Origin: Zobellia amurskyensis
Lineage (GTDB): Bacteria > Bacteroidota > Bacteroidia > Flavobacteriales > Flavobacteriaceae
Reading direction: 5' to 3'
Length of the DNA stretch: 64,000 nucleotides
Assembly (NCBI RefSeq): GCF_009725985.1
Contig: NZ_RCNR01000012.1
Coordinates: forward strand, 1-64,000
In this document: positions 18,124 through 26,050 of the stretch, piece by piece
Position numbering within the stretch: position 1 is the first letter of the stretch
How the letters are laid out: every line of letters starts with the position of its first letter
Notes under the pieces: model-generated
Database searches by the model: none
The model's input: only the letters and a program-made list of their open reading frames with translations
What the model was told of the DNA's origin: nothing
Translations under genes and position numbers: made by a program

Positions 18124-18534
18124 TTAAGGATGAGCCGAAATCCAAACGGTCTTGTTCTTAAAAATTTCTTTTTTCCAAATTGGCACTCGTTCTTTTAGGG
18201 TGTCAATTAAATAACGGCAGGCTTCAAAACAAGCGTCGCGGTGCGCAGATGATGCCCCTACCACCACAACAGGCTCCTCAACTGCTTTTTTTCCTACTGC
18301 ATGGCGAATAACCTCTTTATTCAGCTTCCATTTTTCGGTTGCTTCAGCTGCTATTTTCTCCATTTCTTTAAGTGCCATGGTTTTGTAGGTCTCAAATTCC
18401 AGCGCCGTAACTTCCTCATTATTGGTAAACTCTCTTACTGCGCCTACAAAGACACAACTACCACCGCTATTAGGGTGTGAAAGTTCAGTATATACTTGCC
18501 CAGGATCAATTACATCTACAATCTCTACAATCAT
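18124..18534 (-). CDS. moaE: molybdopterin synthase catalytic subunit MoaE
   Basis: MoaE, with thiocarboxylated MoaD, inserts the dithiolene sulfurs into cyclic pyranopterin. The 136-residue chain shows SCVFVGAVREFTNNEEV near the start, LEFETYKTMA, and the active-site stretch HRDACFEACRYLIDTLKERV with PIWKKEIF carrying the catalytic Lys. It follows moaD by 9 bases. Confidence 0.95.
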   Translation of the reverse strand: MIVEIVDVIDPGQVYTELSHPNSGGSCVFVGAVREFTNNEEVTALEFETYKTMALKEMEKIAAEATEKWKLNKEVIRHAVGKKAVEEPVVVVGASSAHRDACFEACRYLIDTLKERVPIWKKEIFKNKTVWISAHP

Positions 18535-18543
18535 ATTTTCAAA

Positions 18544-18792
18544 TCATCCGCCGCTTACGGGTGGAATTATAGCAATTTCATCGCCTTGACTCAAACCCTT
18601 TTCATCATTCGCATACTCACTGTTTACAGCTACCGCCAATGAAGAAAGCTTGCCTAAATCAGGAAAGGTATTCTTTAATTTCTGCTTCAATTCAGAAACG
18701 GATTTGGGCACCACATCACCTTCATCAAAACGAAACGATGATTCTCCTACAATATCCTTGGCAATACCGAATAACAACACCTCCATATCCAA
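18544..18792 (-). CDS. moaD: molybdopterin synthase sulfur-carrier subunit MoaD
   Basis: This 82-residue ubiquitin-fold sulfur carrier ends in PPVSGG; the terminal Gly is adenylated by MoeB and converted to a thiocarboxylate. Other signs are LLFGIAKDIVGESSF at the N-terminus, AVNSEYANDE and GDEIAIIPPVSGG. It is first of the moa genes in reading order, 42 bases after the DUF6503 lipoprotein. TATCTTTA within that gap is a one-mismatch -7 box, so the operon may have its own start. Confidence 0.93.
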   Translation of the reverse strand: MDMEVLLFGIAKDIVGESSFRFDEGDVVPKSVSELKQKLKNTFPDLGKLSSLAVAVNSEYANDEKGLSQGDEIAIIPPVSGG

Positions 18793-18834
18793 ATAAAATT
18801 TAAAGATACAATGTACTTAAAAAAATAAGAAATA

Positions 18835-19629
18835 TTAGGGCATTAAGATGACTTTGGCATTTTCAGGCATTACATAAAACGTATCGGGTTTTGAGGTCTC
18901 GTCCAACGTAATACTCTCAAAAAGAGCGGTTTTTCTAATCCCTTGAATTGTTTTTCCCTCATTTACATGCCAGGTGATAGATTTAGGTAATTTAACTCCA
19001 TTGATATTTGCCCAATCATTATACCGAATAAAGCTCAATTTATCGGATTTCTCTTCTTTACCGAACGTAAAAGTGTATCCTAACCAAGCCATTTCATAGG
19101 TTTCTGGGTCATAGTGCAGAAAATAATCATCTTTTGAAGAAGCTCCTACCCCATCATCAAAGCTTATTTGAATACCAGGATAGCTTTTACCTTCAAAAAC
19201 TAAATCTTCTGTCTCACTATAATTAATTCCCGAATCGGCAAGAACGAAAGGCATTGCATAGAAATAAAACATAAGATTATGGTATAGTGCCGCATTGCCC
19301 CTATACGCCATTTGTTCATTCTGCAACCAAACATTACTACCATCAAAACCTAGTGATATTGGTGGAATTTCTACTTTATCTTGTCTAGAGTATAAGTCTA
19401 TGGTATGCTTTTCATTACCATCTGGCTTAACCAGTTCAAAATTTAAGGTTCGTTTGCTTTTCCATTTATTCAAACCTCCATGAGCATCAAAAACCTTATT
19501 CAATGCTTTAGGGTACGCATTGCTCACCTCTTCTGTTACTGTCTCCTTTTCAACTGGTTTAGTCTGCTTAGTAGCTTCTTTACAGTTCGTTAGGCCTAAA
19601 ACCAATAAAATGGTAAAAATTTGTTTCAT
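18835..19629 (-). CDS. DUF6503-like lipoprotein
   Basis: A 264-residue exported protein: signal peptide ending LGLTNC with lipidated Cys17, a short Thr/Glu-rich linker, then KVFDAHGGLNKWKSKRTLNFEL, which matches a widespread Bacteroidota family (DUF6503) resembling LolA/LppX-like outer-membrane lipoprotein sorting folds. Further segments (DLYSRQDKVEIPPISLGFDG, DYFLHYDPETYEMAWLGY) are beta-rich. Function unknown. It precedes moaD on the same strand, but no biochemical link to Moco is apparent. Confidence 0.72.
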   Translation of the reverse strand: MKQIFTILLVLGLTNCKEATKQTKPVEKETVTEEVSNAYPKALNKVFDAHGGLNKWKSKRTLNFELVKPDGNEKHTIDLYSRQDKVEIPPISLGFDGSNVWLQNEQMAYRGNAALYHNLMFYFYAMPFVLADSGINYSETEDLVFEGKSYPGIQISFDDGVGASSKDDYFLHYDPETYEMAWLGYTFTFGKEEKSDKLSFIRYNDWANINGVKLPKSITWHVNEGKTIQGIRKTALFESITLDETSKPDTFYVMPENAKVILMP

Positions 19630-19679
19630 GTGTTTGTTTTTAGTGTTAGGTCTATGGGTCGCACAATTACACTTTTATT

Positions 19680-19687
19680 TACATTTG
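19680..19687 (+). promoter_or_regulatory. -7 box just before the SpoU methyltransferase gene
   Basis: TACATTTG fits TAnnTTTG and ends 4 bases before the only usable ATG (19692). Use of this box would give a leaderless mRNA. Confidence 0.45.
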
Positions 19688-19691
19688 CGGT

Positions 19692-20504
19692 ATGCACAAA
19701 ACTAAGCAAATCTCTAGCGTTCAAAATACGCTAGTAAAGAAAATACTGCTTTTAAAAGAGAAATCTAGAGAACGAAAGAAATCCGGACTTTTCATCATAG
19801 AAGGCCTCCGAGAAATTCAATTGGCTCTAAAAGGTGGTTATGAAATTGAAACTGTGCTTTTTCAAAAAGATGTAATTGATGAGAACGAAACCTTTTCGCT
19901 TTTTGAGAACACTCAATTTACACCTGATTATATTGAAATCACAAAAGACGTCTACCAAAAATTAGCGTATAGACAGACTACGGAAGGAGTTCTGGCCATT
20001 GCCAAAGGTAAACCAACGTTACTGAACGATTTAAAATTACCCAACAAGAATCCGCTTATACTTGTGGCCGAAGCTCCTGAAAAACCGGGAAATATTGGGG
20101 CGCTATTACGTACTGCAGATGCTGCAAATCTTGATGCGGTTATTATTGCCAACCCAAGAACTGACCTCTATAACCCTAATATTATTCGCTCTAGTGTAGG
20201 CTGCGTTTTCACCAACAAAATAGCCATGGGCAGTACTTCTGAGGTGATTGATTTTCTAAAAGCTCAAAATATCAACATTTATTGCGCTGCGCTATCAGCT
20301 TCTGAAAATTATATTAAAACCGACTTTAATCCCGGTTCCGCCATTGTAGTAGGAACAGAAGCGGACGGACTGTCACAAGAATGGCTCAATAGTTCAAAAC
20401 AGAACATTATTATCCCCATGCAGGGAGAGATAGATTCCATGAACGTATCGGTCTCGGCAGCTATTCTTATCTTTGAAGCAAAAAGACAGCGGAATTTTGA
20501 GTAA
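19692..20504 (+). CDS. TrmH/SpoU-family RNA 2'-O-methyltransferase
   Basis: A 270-residue SPOUT methyltransferase using SAM to methylate rRNA or tRNA ribose. An N-terminal SpoU substrate-binding domain (KKSGLFIIEGLREIQLAL, about 30-100) precedes the knotted catalytic domain with the three motifs NIGALLRTADAANLDAVII, GTEADGLSQEW and IPMQGEIDSMNVSVSAAIL. The target nucleotide cannot be deduced. It is divergent from the DUF6503 gene. Confidence 0.92.
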   Translation: MHKTKQISSVQNTLVKKILLLKEKSRERKKSGLFIIEGLREIQLALKGGYEIETVLFQKDVIDENETFSLFENTQFTPDYIEITKDVYQKLAYRQTTEGVLAIAKGKPTLLNDLKLPNKNPLILVAEAPEKPGNIGALLRTADAANLDAVIIANPRTDLYNPNIIRSSVGCVFTNKIAMGSTSEVIDFLKAQNINIYCAALSASENYIKTDFNPGSAIVVGTEADGLSQEWLNSSKQNIIIPMQGEIDSMNVSVSAAILIFEAKRQRNFE

Positions 20505-20558
20505 ACACCGTTGTATTTTTTACCGGACCAACTCCATTTTACCAAAAATCTATATCGA

Positions 20559-21785
20559 ATGAGCATTCTGTTTTATACTATTATTGCCATTCTCGTGTTA
20601 CAATTTATCCTCGAGACCGTTCTTGATTACCTAAATGCCAAACGTTACAATGACCCGGTTCCAGAAGAACTCAATGACGTTTTTGACGAAACCGAGTACA
20701 AGAAATCTCAGGCCTATAAAAAAACTAATTATCGTTTTGGACTGTTGACCTCTAGCTTTTCATTTCTCTTAACGTTAAGTTTTTTGATTTTTGGAGGATT
20801 TGAATGGATAGATCAAATAGTTCGCACTGTTACTAACGAGCCTATACCCATGGCGCTTATGTTTTTTGGGATTATTATGATAGGTAGTGATATGGTAACC
20901 CTTCCCCTGTCTTACTATTCAACTTTTGTAATAGAAGAAAAATTCGGATTCAACAAAACCACCAAGGGCACTTTCTTTCTGGATAAAATAAAGGGATGGT
21001 TGATGATGGCTATTGTTGGGGGCGTCATATTATCATTGATTATTTGGTTCTTTCAATTGGCCGGTTCTTATTTTTGGGTATATGCATGGGCACTTGTAGC
21101 TGTTTTCACCGTGTTTATGAACTTGTTCTACAGTAAACTTATTGTACCCTTGTTCAACAAACAGACCCCTCTAGAAAACGGAAGCCTAAAAACTAAAATA
21201 GAGGCCTTTGCCCAAAACGTAGGTTTTGAGCTTAACAACATCTTTGTCATAGACGGTTCAAAACGATCCACAAAAGCCAATGCTTATTTCTCCGGCTTCG
21301 GTAAAGAAAAACGAGTTACGTTATATGACACTTTAATCAATGATCTGGACGAAGAAGAAATTGTCGCCGTTCTGGCCCATGAGGTAGGTCATTATAAGAA
21401 AAAACACATCATTTTTAACCTTATAGCTTCTTTGTTACTTACAGGCGTCACCTTGTTTGTATTATCATTGTTCATCAATAATCCTGCGGTATCCATAGCT
21501 ATTGGAGTATCACAACCAAGCTTTCATGCAGCCATGATCGGTTTTGCTATTCTGTATAGTCCAATTTCAGAAATTACAGGTTTGATTATGAACCATTTTT
21601 CAAGAAAATTTGAATATCAGGCAGACGATTATGCCAAAGACACTTATGCGGCATTGCCACTTATTACTTCATTAAAAAAGTTGTCAAAAAATAGCTTAAG
21701 CAATCTTACGCCTCACCCTGCTTTTGTTTTTATGCACTATTCACACCCAACACTTCTTGACCGGATTCAGAATTTAAAACGGTAA
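20559..21785 (+). CDS. M48 family (Ste24-type) zinc metallopeptidase
   Basis: A 408-residue membrane protease from ATG 20559 (MSILFYTIIAILVLQFILE). It has the CAAX-protease-1 (Ste24) N-terminal membrane domain with FEWIDQI and YYSTFVIEEKFGFNKTT, the zinc motif HEVGHYKKKH near residue 275, and the downstream third ligand region FEYQADDYAKD. Bacterial members remove damaged or misfolded membrane proteins. An upstream in-frame extension lacks a good start. It is 54 bases after the SpoU gene. Confidence 0.93.
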   Translation: MSILFYTIIAILVLQFILETVLDYLNAKRYNDPVPEELNDVFDETEYKKSQAYKKTNYRFGLLTSSFSFLLTLSFLIFGGFEWIDQIVRTVTNEPIPMALMFFGIIMIGSDMVTLPLSYYSTFVIEEKFGFNKTTKGTFFLDKIKGWLMMAIVGGVILSLIIWFFQLAGSYFWVYAWALVAVFTVFMNLFYSKLIVPLFNKQTPLENGSLKTKIEAFAQNVGFELNNIFVIDGSKRSTKANAYFSGFGKEKRVTLYDTLINDLDEEEIVAVLAHEVGHYKKKHIIFNLIASLLLTGVTLFVLSLFINNPAVSIAIGVSQPSFHAAMIGFAILYSPISEITGLIMNHFSRKFEYQADDYAKDTYAALPLITSLKKLSKNSLSNLTPHPAFVFMHYSHPTLLDRIQNLKR

Positions 21786-21850
21786 TCCAAACATCCGTAT
21801 TCAAAATTAAAGACACTTTACCCATAGCCTAAAAAGAGGAATAATTTTTG

Positions 21851-21881
21851 TTGTACGGCTGCCAAGATTGTTCTATTTTTA
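21851..21881 (+). promoter_or_regulatory. possible promoter of the Rel/SpoT gene
   Basis: TTG at 21851-21853 and TATTTTTA at 21874-21881 are 20 bases apart; the last base of the -7 box departs from TAnnTTTG. The ATG follows 7 bases later. Confidence 0.35.
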
Positions 21882-21888
21882 TTTGAAT

Positions 21889-24093
21889 ATGACGCAGGAA
21901 GCTATAGAAAAGGAAAACAAAGAGATTGCCAAGCAATACAAAGAATTGCTACGCATAAGCTATCAACATCTATCCGATGAGGATAAAACGCTTATACGCT
22001 CTGCATTTGAAATTGCGGTAGACGCTCATAAAAACCAACGTAGAAAATCAGGAGAGGCTTATATTTTCCACCCCATAGCGGTAGCGAAAATTGTTGCTTC
22101 GGAGATTGGTCTTGACGCCACATCCATAGCTTCGGCCCTGCTCCATGATGTTGTTGAGGATACGGAATACACCTTAGATGACATTGAACGTATGTTTGGC
22201 GAAACGGTAGCACGTATCGTTGATGGACTTACAAAAATAGCCCATCTTAAAAAAGATATGAGTACCTCGCAGCAAGCCGAGAATTTTCGGAAGATGTTGC
22301 TTACCCTTCATGATGATGTTAGGGTTATCATTATTAAAATTGCGGACCGTTATCACAATATGCTTACTATGGATGCCATGCCTGAGCACAAACAAGTGCA
22401 AATGGCATCCGAAACTTTGTATATCTATGCTCCGTTAGCACACCGCATAGGGCTTTACAACATTAAAACGGAACTAGAAGACCTTAGTCTGAAGTACACG
22501 GAACCACATGTATACAATGGCATTAAAGGTAAAATTGAAGAATCAAAAGAAGAGCAACAGGCTTATATTGATGCTTTTTCAGGGGTAATCGATAAGTCAT
22601 TAAAAGAAGAGAATCTCAATTATTATATCAAAGGTCGGATGAAATCCATTTTTTCAATCCGAAGAAAAATGAAAGCCCAAAATGTGGCTTTTGATGAGAT
22701 TTATGACAAGTTTGCTATTCGTATTATCTATAAATCAGACCGGCAGAACGAGAAGTTTCTGGCTTGGAAAATCTACTCCATTGTAACGGATCACTTTACG
22801 CCTAACCCCGTTAGGTTAAGAGATTGGATTTCATCTCCAAAATCTACTGGATATGAAGCGTTACATATTACGGTTATGGGCCCTAAAGGAAGGTGGGTAG
22901 AAGTCCAAATCCGTAGTGAGCGTATGCATGAAATTGCCGAAAAAGGGTATGCAGCCCATTTTAAATACAAACACGGAGACCAAAAAGAACAGGGTATTGA
23001 AGTATGGCTCAACCGTCTGCAAGAAGCGCTTGAAAATGCCAACACCAATGCGGTAGATTTTGTTGAAGAGTTTAAACTGAACCTGTACGCCAAAGAAATT
23101 TTTGTTTTTACTCCAAAAGGGGAGCTCAAATCCTTACCTAAAGGCGCTACACCTTTAGACTTTGCCTTTAATATACATACGGAAGTGGGTATGCGTACCC
23201 GAGGTTCAAAAGTGAACGGAAAACTGGTTCCATTAAACACAACACTACACAGTGGTGACCAAGTAGAGATCATAACTTCGGTTCAGGCAAAACCAAATCA
23301 GAACTGGTTGGATTACGCCACAACCGCCAGAGCTAGGGCAAAAATAAAATCTTCTTTAAGGGAAGAGAAAAAATCGGTTGCAGAAGATGGCAAAGAAATT
23401 CTGCGAAGAAAATTAAAATCTCAAAAAGTAACCCTTAATGAGGACTCCATTAACAAAATGGTAACCTTCTTTAAACTAAAGACTAGTCTTGACCTCTTTT
23501 ACAGAGTAGGAATTGGAGCCATAGACAACCAGATGCTTAAAGACTTTTCTTCGTCTTACTCCAACGCATTCATAAGTTTCTTCAAAAATAAAATGCGAAG
23601 AAACCCTAATCCAATGGAGGTCAACAAGGATGAGATTACTACCAAGTATGATGTTCTAGTCTTTGGCAAGGAAGAGGAAAAGTTAGAGTATAAGCTTTCT
23701 CAGTGCTGCAACCCCATTCCCGGGGACGAGGTGTTTGGGTTTGTTAGTGTAAACGAGGGCATTAAAGTTCATAAGAAAAATTGCCCAAATGCCATACAAC
23801 TACAATCCAACTATGCCTACCGTATTATTAGTGCCAAATGGATAGATTCTAGCCAAGAAGAATTCCTCTCTGAAATACGATTAACGGGAATAGACAACCT
23901 TGGTCTTGTAAGTGAGATTACCGAAATTATATCCGATGATATGCACGTAAACATTCGGAATCTTAATTTTAGTACGGATGGCGGAACGTTTAAAGGCACC
24001 ATTACAGTGGTGGTAAAAAATAATAGTATTCTAAAAAAATTGATGGCAAATCTGAAGAAAATAAATGGAATAGATAAAGTCACAAGAATTTAG
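21889..24093 (+). CDS. bifunctional (p)ppGpp synthetase/hydrolase (Rel/SpoT)
   Basis: This enzyme makes and degrades the alarmone (p)ppGpp in the stringent response. From ATG 21889 the protein is 734 residues. The N-terminal HD hydrolase keeps HPIAVAKIVA and LLHDVVEDTEY; the synthetase domain has RIIYKSDRQNEKFLAWKIY, SPKSTGYEALHITVMGP and VEVQIRSERMHEIAEKG. A TGS domain (FVFTPKGELKSLPKGATPLD) follows, then a Cys-containing zinc-finger-like segment (LSQCCNPIPGDEVFGF) and a C-terminal ACT domain. Both catalytic domains look intact. An in-frame upstream start at 21868 lies in the promoter-like region and is rejected. Confidence 0.95.
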   Translation: MTQEAIEKENKEIAKQYKELLRISYQHLSDEDKTLIRSAFEIAVDAHKNQRRKSGEAYIFHPIAVAKIVASEIGLDATSIASALLHDVVEDTEYTLDDIERMFGETVARIVDGLTKIAHLKKDMSTSQQAENFRKMLLTLHDDVRVIIIKIADRYHNMLTMDAMPEHKQVQMASETLYIYAPLAHRIGLYNIKTELEDLSLKYTEPHVYNGIKGKIEESKEEQQAYIDAFSGVIDKSLKEENLNYYIKGRMKSIFSIRRKMKAQNVAFDEIYDKFAIRIIYKSDRQNEKFLAWKIYSIVTDHFTPNPVRLRDWISSPKSTGYEALHITVMGPKGRWVEVQIRSERMHEIAEKGYAAHFKYKHGDQKEQGIEVWLNRLQEALENANTNAVDFVEEFKLNLYAKEIFVFTPKGELKSLPKGATPLDFAFNIHTEVGMRTRGSKVNGKLVPLNTTLHSGDQVEIITSVQAKPNQNWLDYATTARARAKIKSSLREEKKSVAEDGKEILRRKLKSQKVTLNEDSINKMVTFFKLKTSLDLFYRVGIGAIDNQMLKDFSSSYSNAFISFFKNKMRRNPNPMEVNKDEITTKYDVLVFGKEEEKLEYKLSQCCNPIPGDEVFGFVSVNEGIKVHKKNCPNAIQLQSNYAYRIISAKWIDSSQEEFLSEIRLTGIDNLGLVSEITEIISDDMHVNIRNLNFSTDGGTFKGTITVVVKNNSILKKLMANLKKINGIDKVTRI

Positions 24094-24115
24094 AATCGTA
24101 ATTAAAATATAACCG

Positions 24116-24123
24116 TACCTTTG
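24116..24123 (+). promoter_or_regulatory. -7 box for the Fur-family gene
   Basis: TACCTTTG matches TAnnTTTG and lies 25 bases before the ATG at 24149, just after the Rel/SpoT stop. Confidence 0.55.
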
Positions 24124-24148
24124 CGGATTGACGAATATAACCCTAGTT

Positions 24149-24604
24149 ATGGCAGCCAACAAAAATCAAGAAATCGTAAAAAACGTTTTCACCACTTTTT
24201 TAGAAGATAACGGGCATAGAAAAACTCCCGAACGCTATGCTATACTTCAGGAAATTTATGACAGTGAAGAACATTTCGATATCGAATCGCTGTACATAAA
24301 CATGAAGAACAAAAACTACAGGGTAAGTCGCGCTACACTCTACAACACTATTGAACTTTTATTAGAGTGTAAACTGGTTAGAAAGCATCAATTTGGCAAA
24401 AACCAGGCACAATACGAGAAATCATATTTTGATCGTCAGCATGACCACGTAATCTTGACCGATACCGGTGAAGTTATGGAGTTTTGCGACCCTCGTATTC
24501 AATCTATAAAGAAAACCATTGAGGAAGTTTTTGATATCAAAATCAATACACATTCCCTCTATTTTTATGGTACTCGAAATAAAAAAGAAAACACGAACAG
24601 CTAA
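24149..24604 (+). CDS. Fur-family transcriptional regulator
   Basis: A 151-residue metal- or peroxide-responsive repressor of the Fur superfamily. The N-terminal winged helix includes [37 protein letters not shown] and [19 protein letters not shown]. The C-terminal part carries the metal site [17 protein letters not shown]. The CxxC pairs that hold structural zinc in classical Fur are not seen. The ATG at 24149 is chosen because the longer frame begins within the promoter region. It stands just upstream of purA (12-base gap), so the two may be co-transcribed. Confidence 0.9.
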   Translation: MAANKNQEIVKNVFTTFLEDNGHRKTPERYAILQEIYDSEEHFDIESLYINMKNKNYRVSRATLYNTIELLLECKLVRKHQFGKNQAQYEKSYFDRQHDHVILTDTGEVMEFCDPRIQSIKKTIEEVFDIKINTHSLYFYGTRNKKENTNS

Positions 24605-24616
24605 CCAAAATTTTAA

Positions 24617-25888
24617 ATGGCAGTAGATTTATTGTTAGGATTACAGTGGGGAGACGAAGGAAAAGGAAAAATTGTTGATGTACTTACAACAGATTACGAT
24701 ATCATCGCTAGATTTCAGGGAGGTCCAAATGCAGGGCACACGTTGGAGTTTGATGGTATTAAACACGTATTGCACACCATACCTTCGGGAATTTTTCACA
24801 AAAATGCCTTAAACATTGTTGGTAACGGGGTAGTTATAGACCCGGTAATCTTCAAAAAAGAACTAGACGCATTAAAAAAGTTCAATTTAGACATTAAGTC
24901 AAAATTGTTCATCTCAAGAAAAGCACACCTTATTTTGCCAACGCACCGCTTATTAGATGCAGCTTCGGAAGCATCCAAAGGGAAGGCTAAAATTGGCTCT
25001 ACCCTTAAGGGAATTGGCCCAACATATATGGACAAAACAGGTCGTAACGGTATGCGTATCGGCGATCTTGAAATGTCTGATTGGAAAGAAAAATATCGCA
25101 ATCTGGCCAACAAGCATGAAGCCATGATCGCTTATTATAATGTTGATATTCAGTATGATTTGGCAGAATTGGAAAAAGACTTCTTTGAGTCTATTGCCGA
25201 ATTGAAACAACTTAGCTTTATTGACAGTGAAGAATATCTTTACCAAGCTCAAAAAAGTGGAAAGAAAATATTGGCCGAAGGTGCACAAGGTTCATTACTA
25301 GATATTGATTTTGGAACATATCCATTTGTAACTTCTAGTAACACTACTGCTGCAGGTGCCTGTACCGGTCTTGGGGTTGCTCCAAACCAAATAGGTGACG
25401 TAAAAGGTATTTTTAAAGCATACACCACAAGAGTAGGTAGCGGACCTTTTCCAACCGAACTTTTTGATGAGGATGGGGAAACTATGGCACGTGTAGGCAA
25501 CGAATTCGGTGCTACTACCGGCCGTCCTAGAAGATGTGGTTGGCTAGACCTTGTTGCTCTAAAATATGCAGTGATCATTAACGGTGTTACCGAATTAATG
25601 ATGATGAAAGCCGATGTTTTAAGTGGGTTTGATACTTTAAAAATCTGTACCGCTTACAACTATAAAGGTGAAAAAATAGAGCACCTTCCATTTAACATAG
25701 AAGCTGAAAACGTAACGCCTGTTTATTCAGAAATGAAAGGTTGGAAAGAAGACCTTACCAAAATGAGCAGTGCCGATCAATTGCCGGCATCGTTACAAGA
25801 TTATATAGACTTCTTGGAAAAAGAACTTGAAGTGCCTATTAAAATAGTTTCCGTAGGGCCTGACCGTACGCAGACTATACACAGATAA
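24617..25888 (+). CDS. purA: adenylosuccinate synthase
   Basis: PurA joins IMP and aspartate with GTP in AMP synthesis. The 423-residue protein has the N-terminal GLQWGDEGKGKIVDVL with the catalytic Asp and Lys, FQGGPNAGHTL with the catalytic His, KLFISRKAHLILPTH, GSTLKGIGPTYMDKTGR, FVTSSNTTAAGACTGLG, and near the end TGRPRRCGWLD. Length is typical. Two hairpins follow in the spacer to the OstA-like gene. Confidence 0.97.
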   Translation: MAVDLLLGLQWGDEGKGKIVDVLTTDYDIIARFQGGPNAGHTLEFDGIKHVLHTIPSGIFHKNALNIVGNGVVIDPVIFKKELDALKKFNLDIKSKLFISRKAHLILPTHRLLDAASEASKGKAKIGSTLKGIGPTYMDKTGRNGMRIGDLEMSDWKEKYRNLANKHEAMIAYYNVDIQYDLAELEKDFFESIAELKQLSFIDSEEYLYQAQKSGKKILAEGAQGSLLDIDFGTYPFVTSSNTTAAGACTGLGVAPNQIGDVKGIFKAYTTRVGSGPFPTELFDEDGETMARVGNEFGATTGRPRRCGWLDLVALKYAVIINGVTELMMMKADVLSGFDTLKICTAYNYKGEKIEHLPFNIEAENVTPVYSEMKGWKEDLTKMSSADQLPASLQDYIDFLEKELEVPIKIVSVGPDRTQTIHR

Positions 25889-25908
25889 CCAAAGGTTACA
25901 GAAGAACT

Positions 25909-26001
25909 TCGAAATGTATATTTCGATATGTAGTTTAGGATAGTGTGGATACTTACAGATTTCAGTGCGTTCTGTAATCCTCCTAAATCTATCCTAAACT
26001 A
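25909..26001 (+). repeat. tandem and nested hairpins between purA and the OstA-like gene
   Basis: A 7-bp stem (TCGAAAT 25909-25915 with ATTTCGA 25920-25926) is followed by a 13-bp perfect inverted repeat (TAGTTTAGGATAG 25931-25943 with CTATCCTAAACTA 25989-26001). Inside it is a further 7-bp stem, TTACAGA 25953-25959 with TCTGTAA 25971-25977. It could terminate purA or control the downstream gene; there is no strong U tract directly after it. Confidence 0.7.
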
Positions 26002-26003
26002 TA

Positions 26004-26032
26004 TTGCTTCTTTTAAAAAAAACCTACTTTTG
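26004..26032 (+). promoter_or_regulatory. promoter of the OstA-like gene
   Basis: TTG at 26004-26006 and TACTTTTG at 26025-26032 are 18 bases apart, a good flavobacterial promoter immediately after the nested hairpin. It places the start of translation downstream, at the TTG at 26051. Confidence 0.65.
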
Positions 26033-26050
26033 GGCAAAATTCAGATAGCA

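Noticed and set aside
22791-23273. 160-codon minus-strand frame inside the Rel/SpoT gene
   Set aside because: It lies entirely within a highly conserved gene and shows no domain or start signal.
25943-26050. GTG-started N-terminal extension of the OstA-like protein
   Set aside because: The GTG is the last part of a 13-bp hairpin arm and lies upstream of a good promoter; the extension contains no signal-peptide logic, whereas TTG 26051 gives a clean one.
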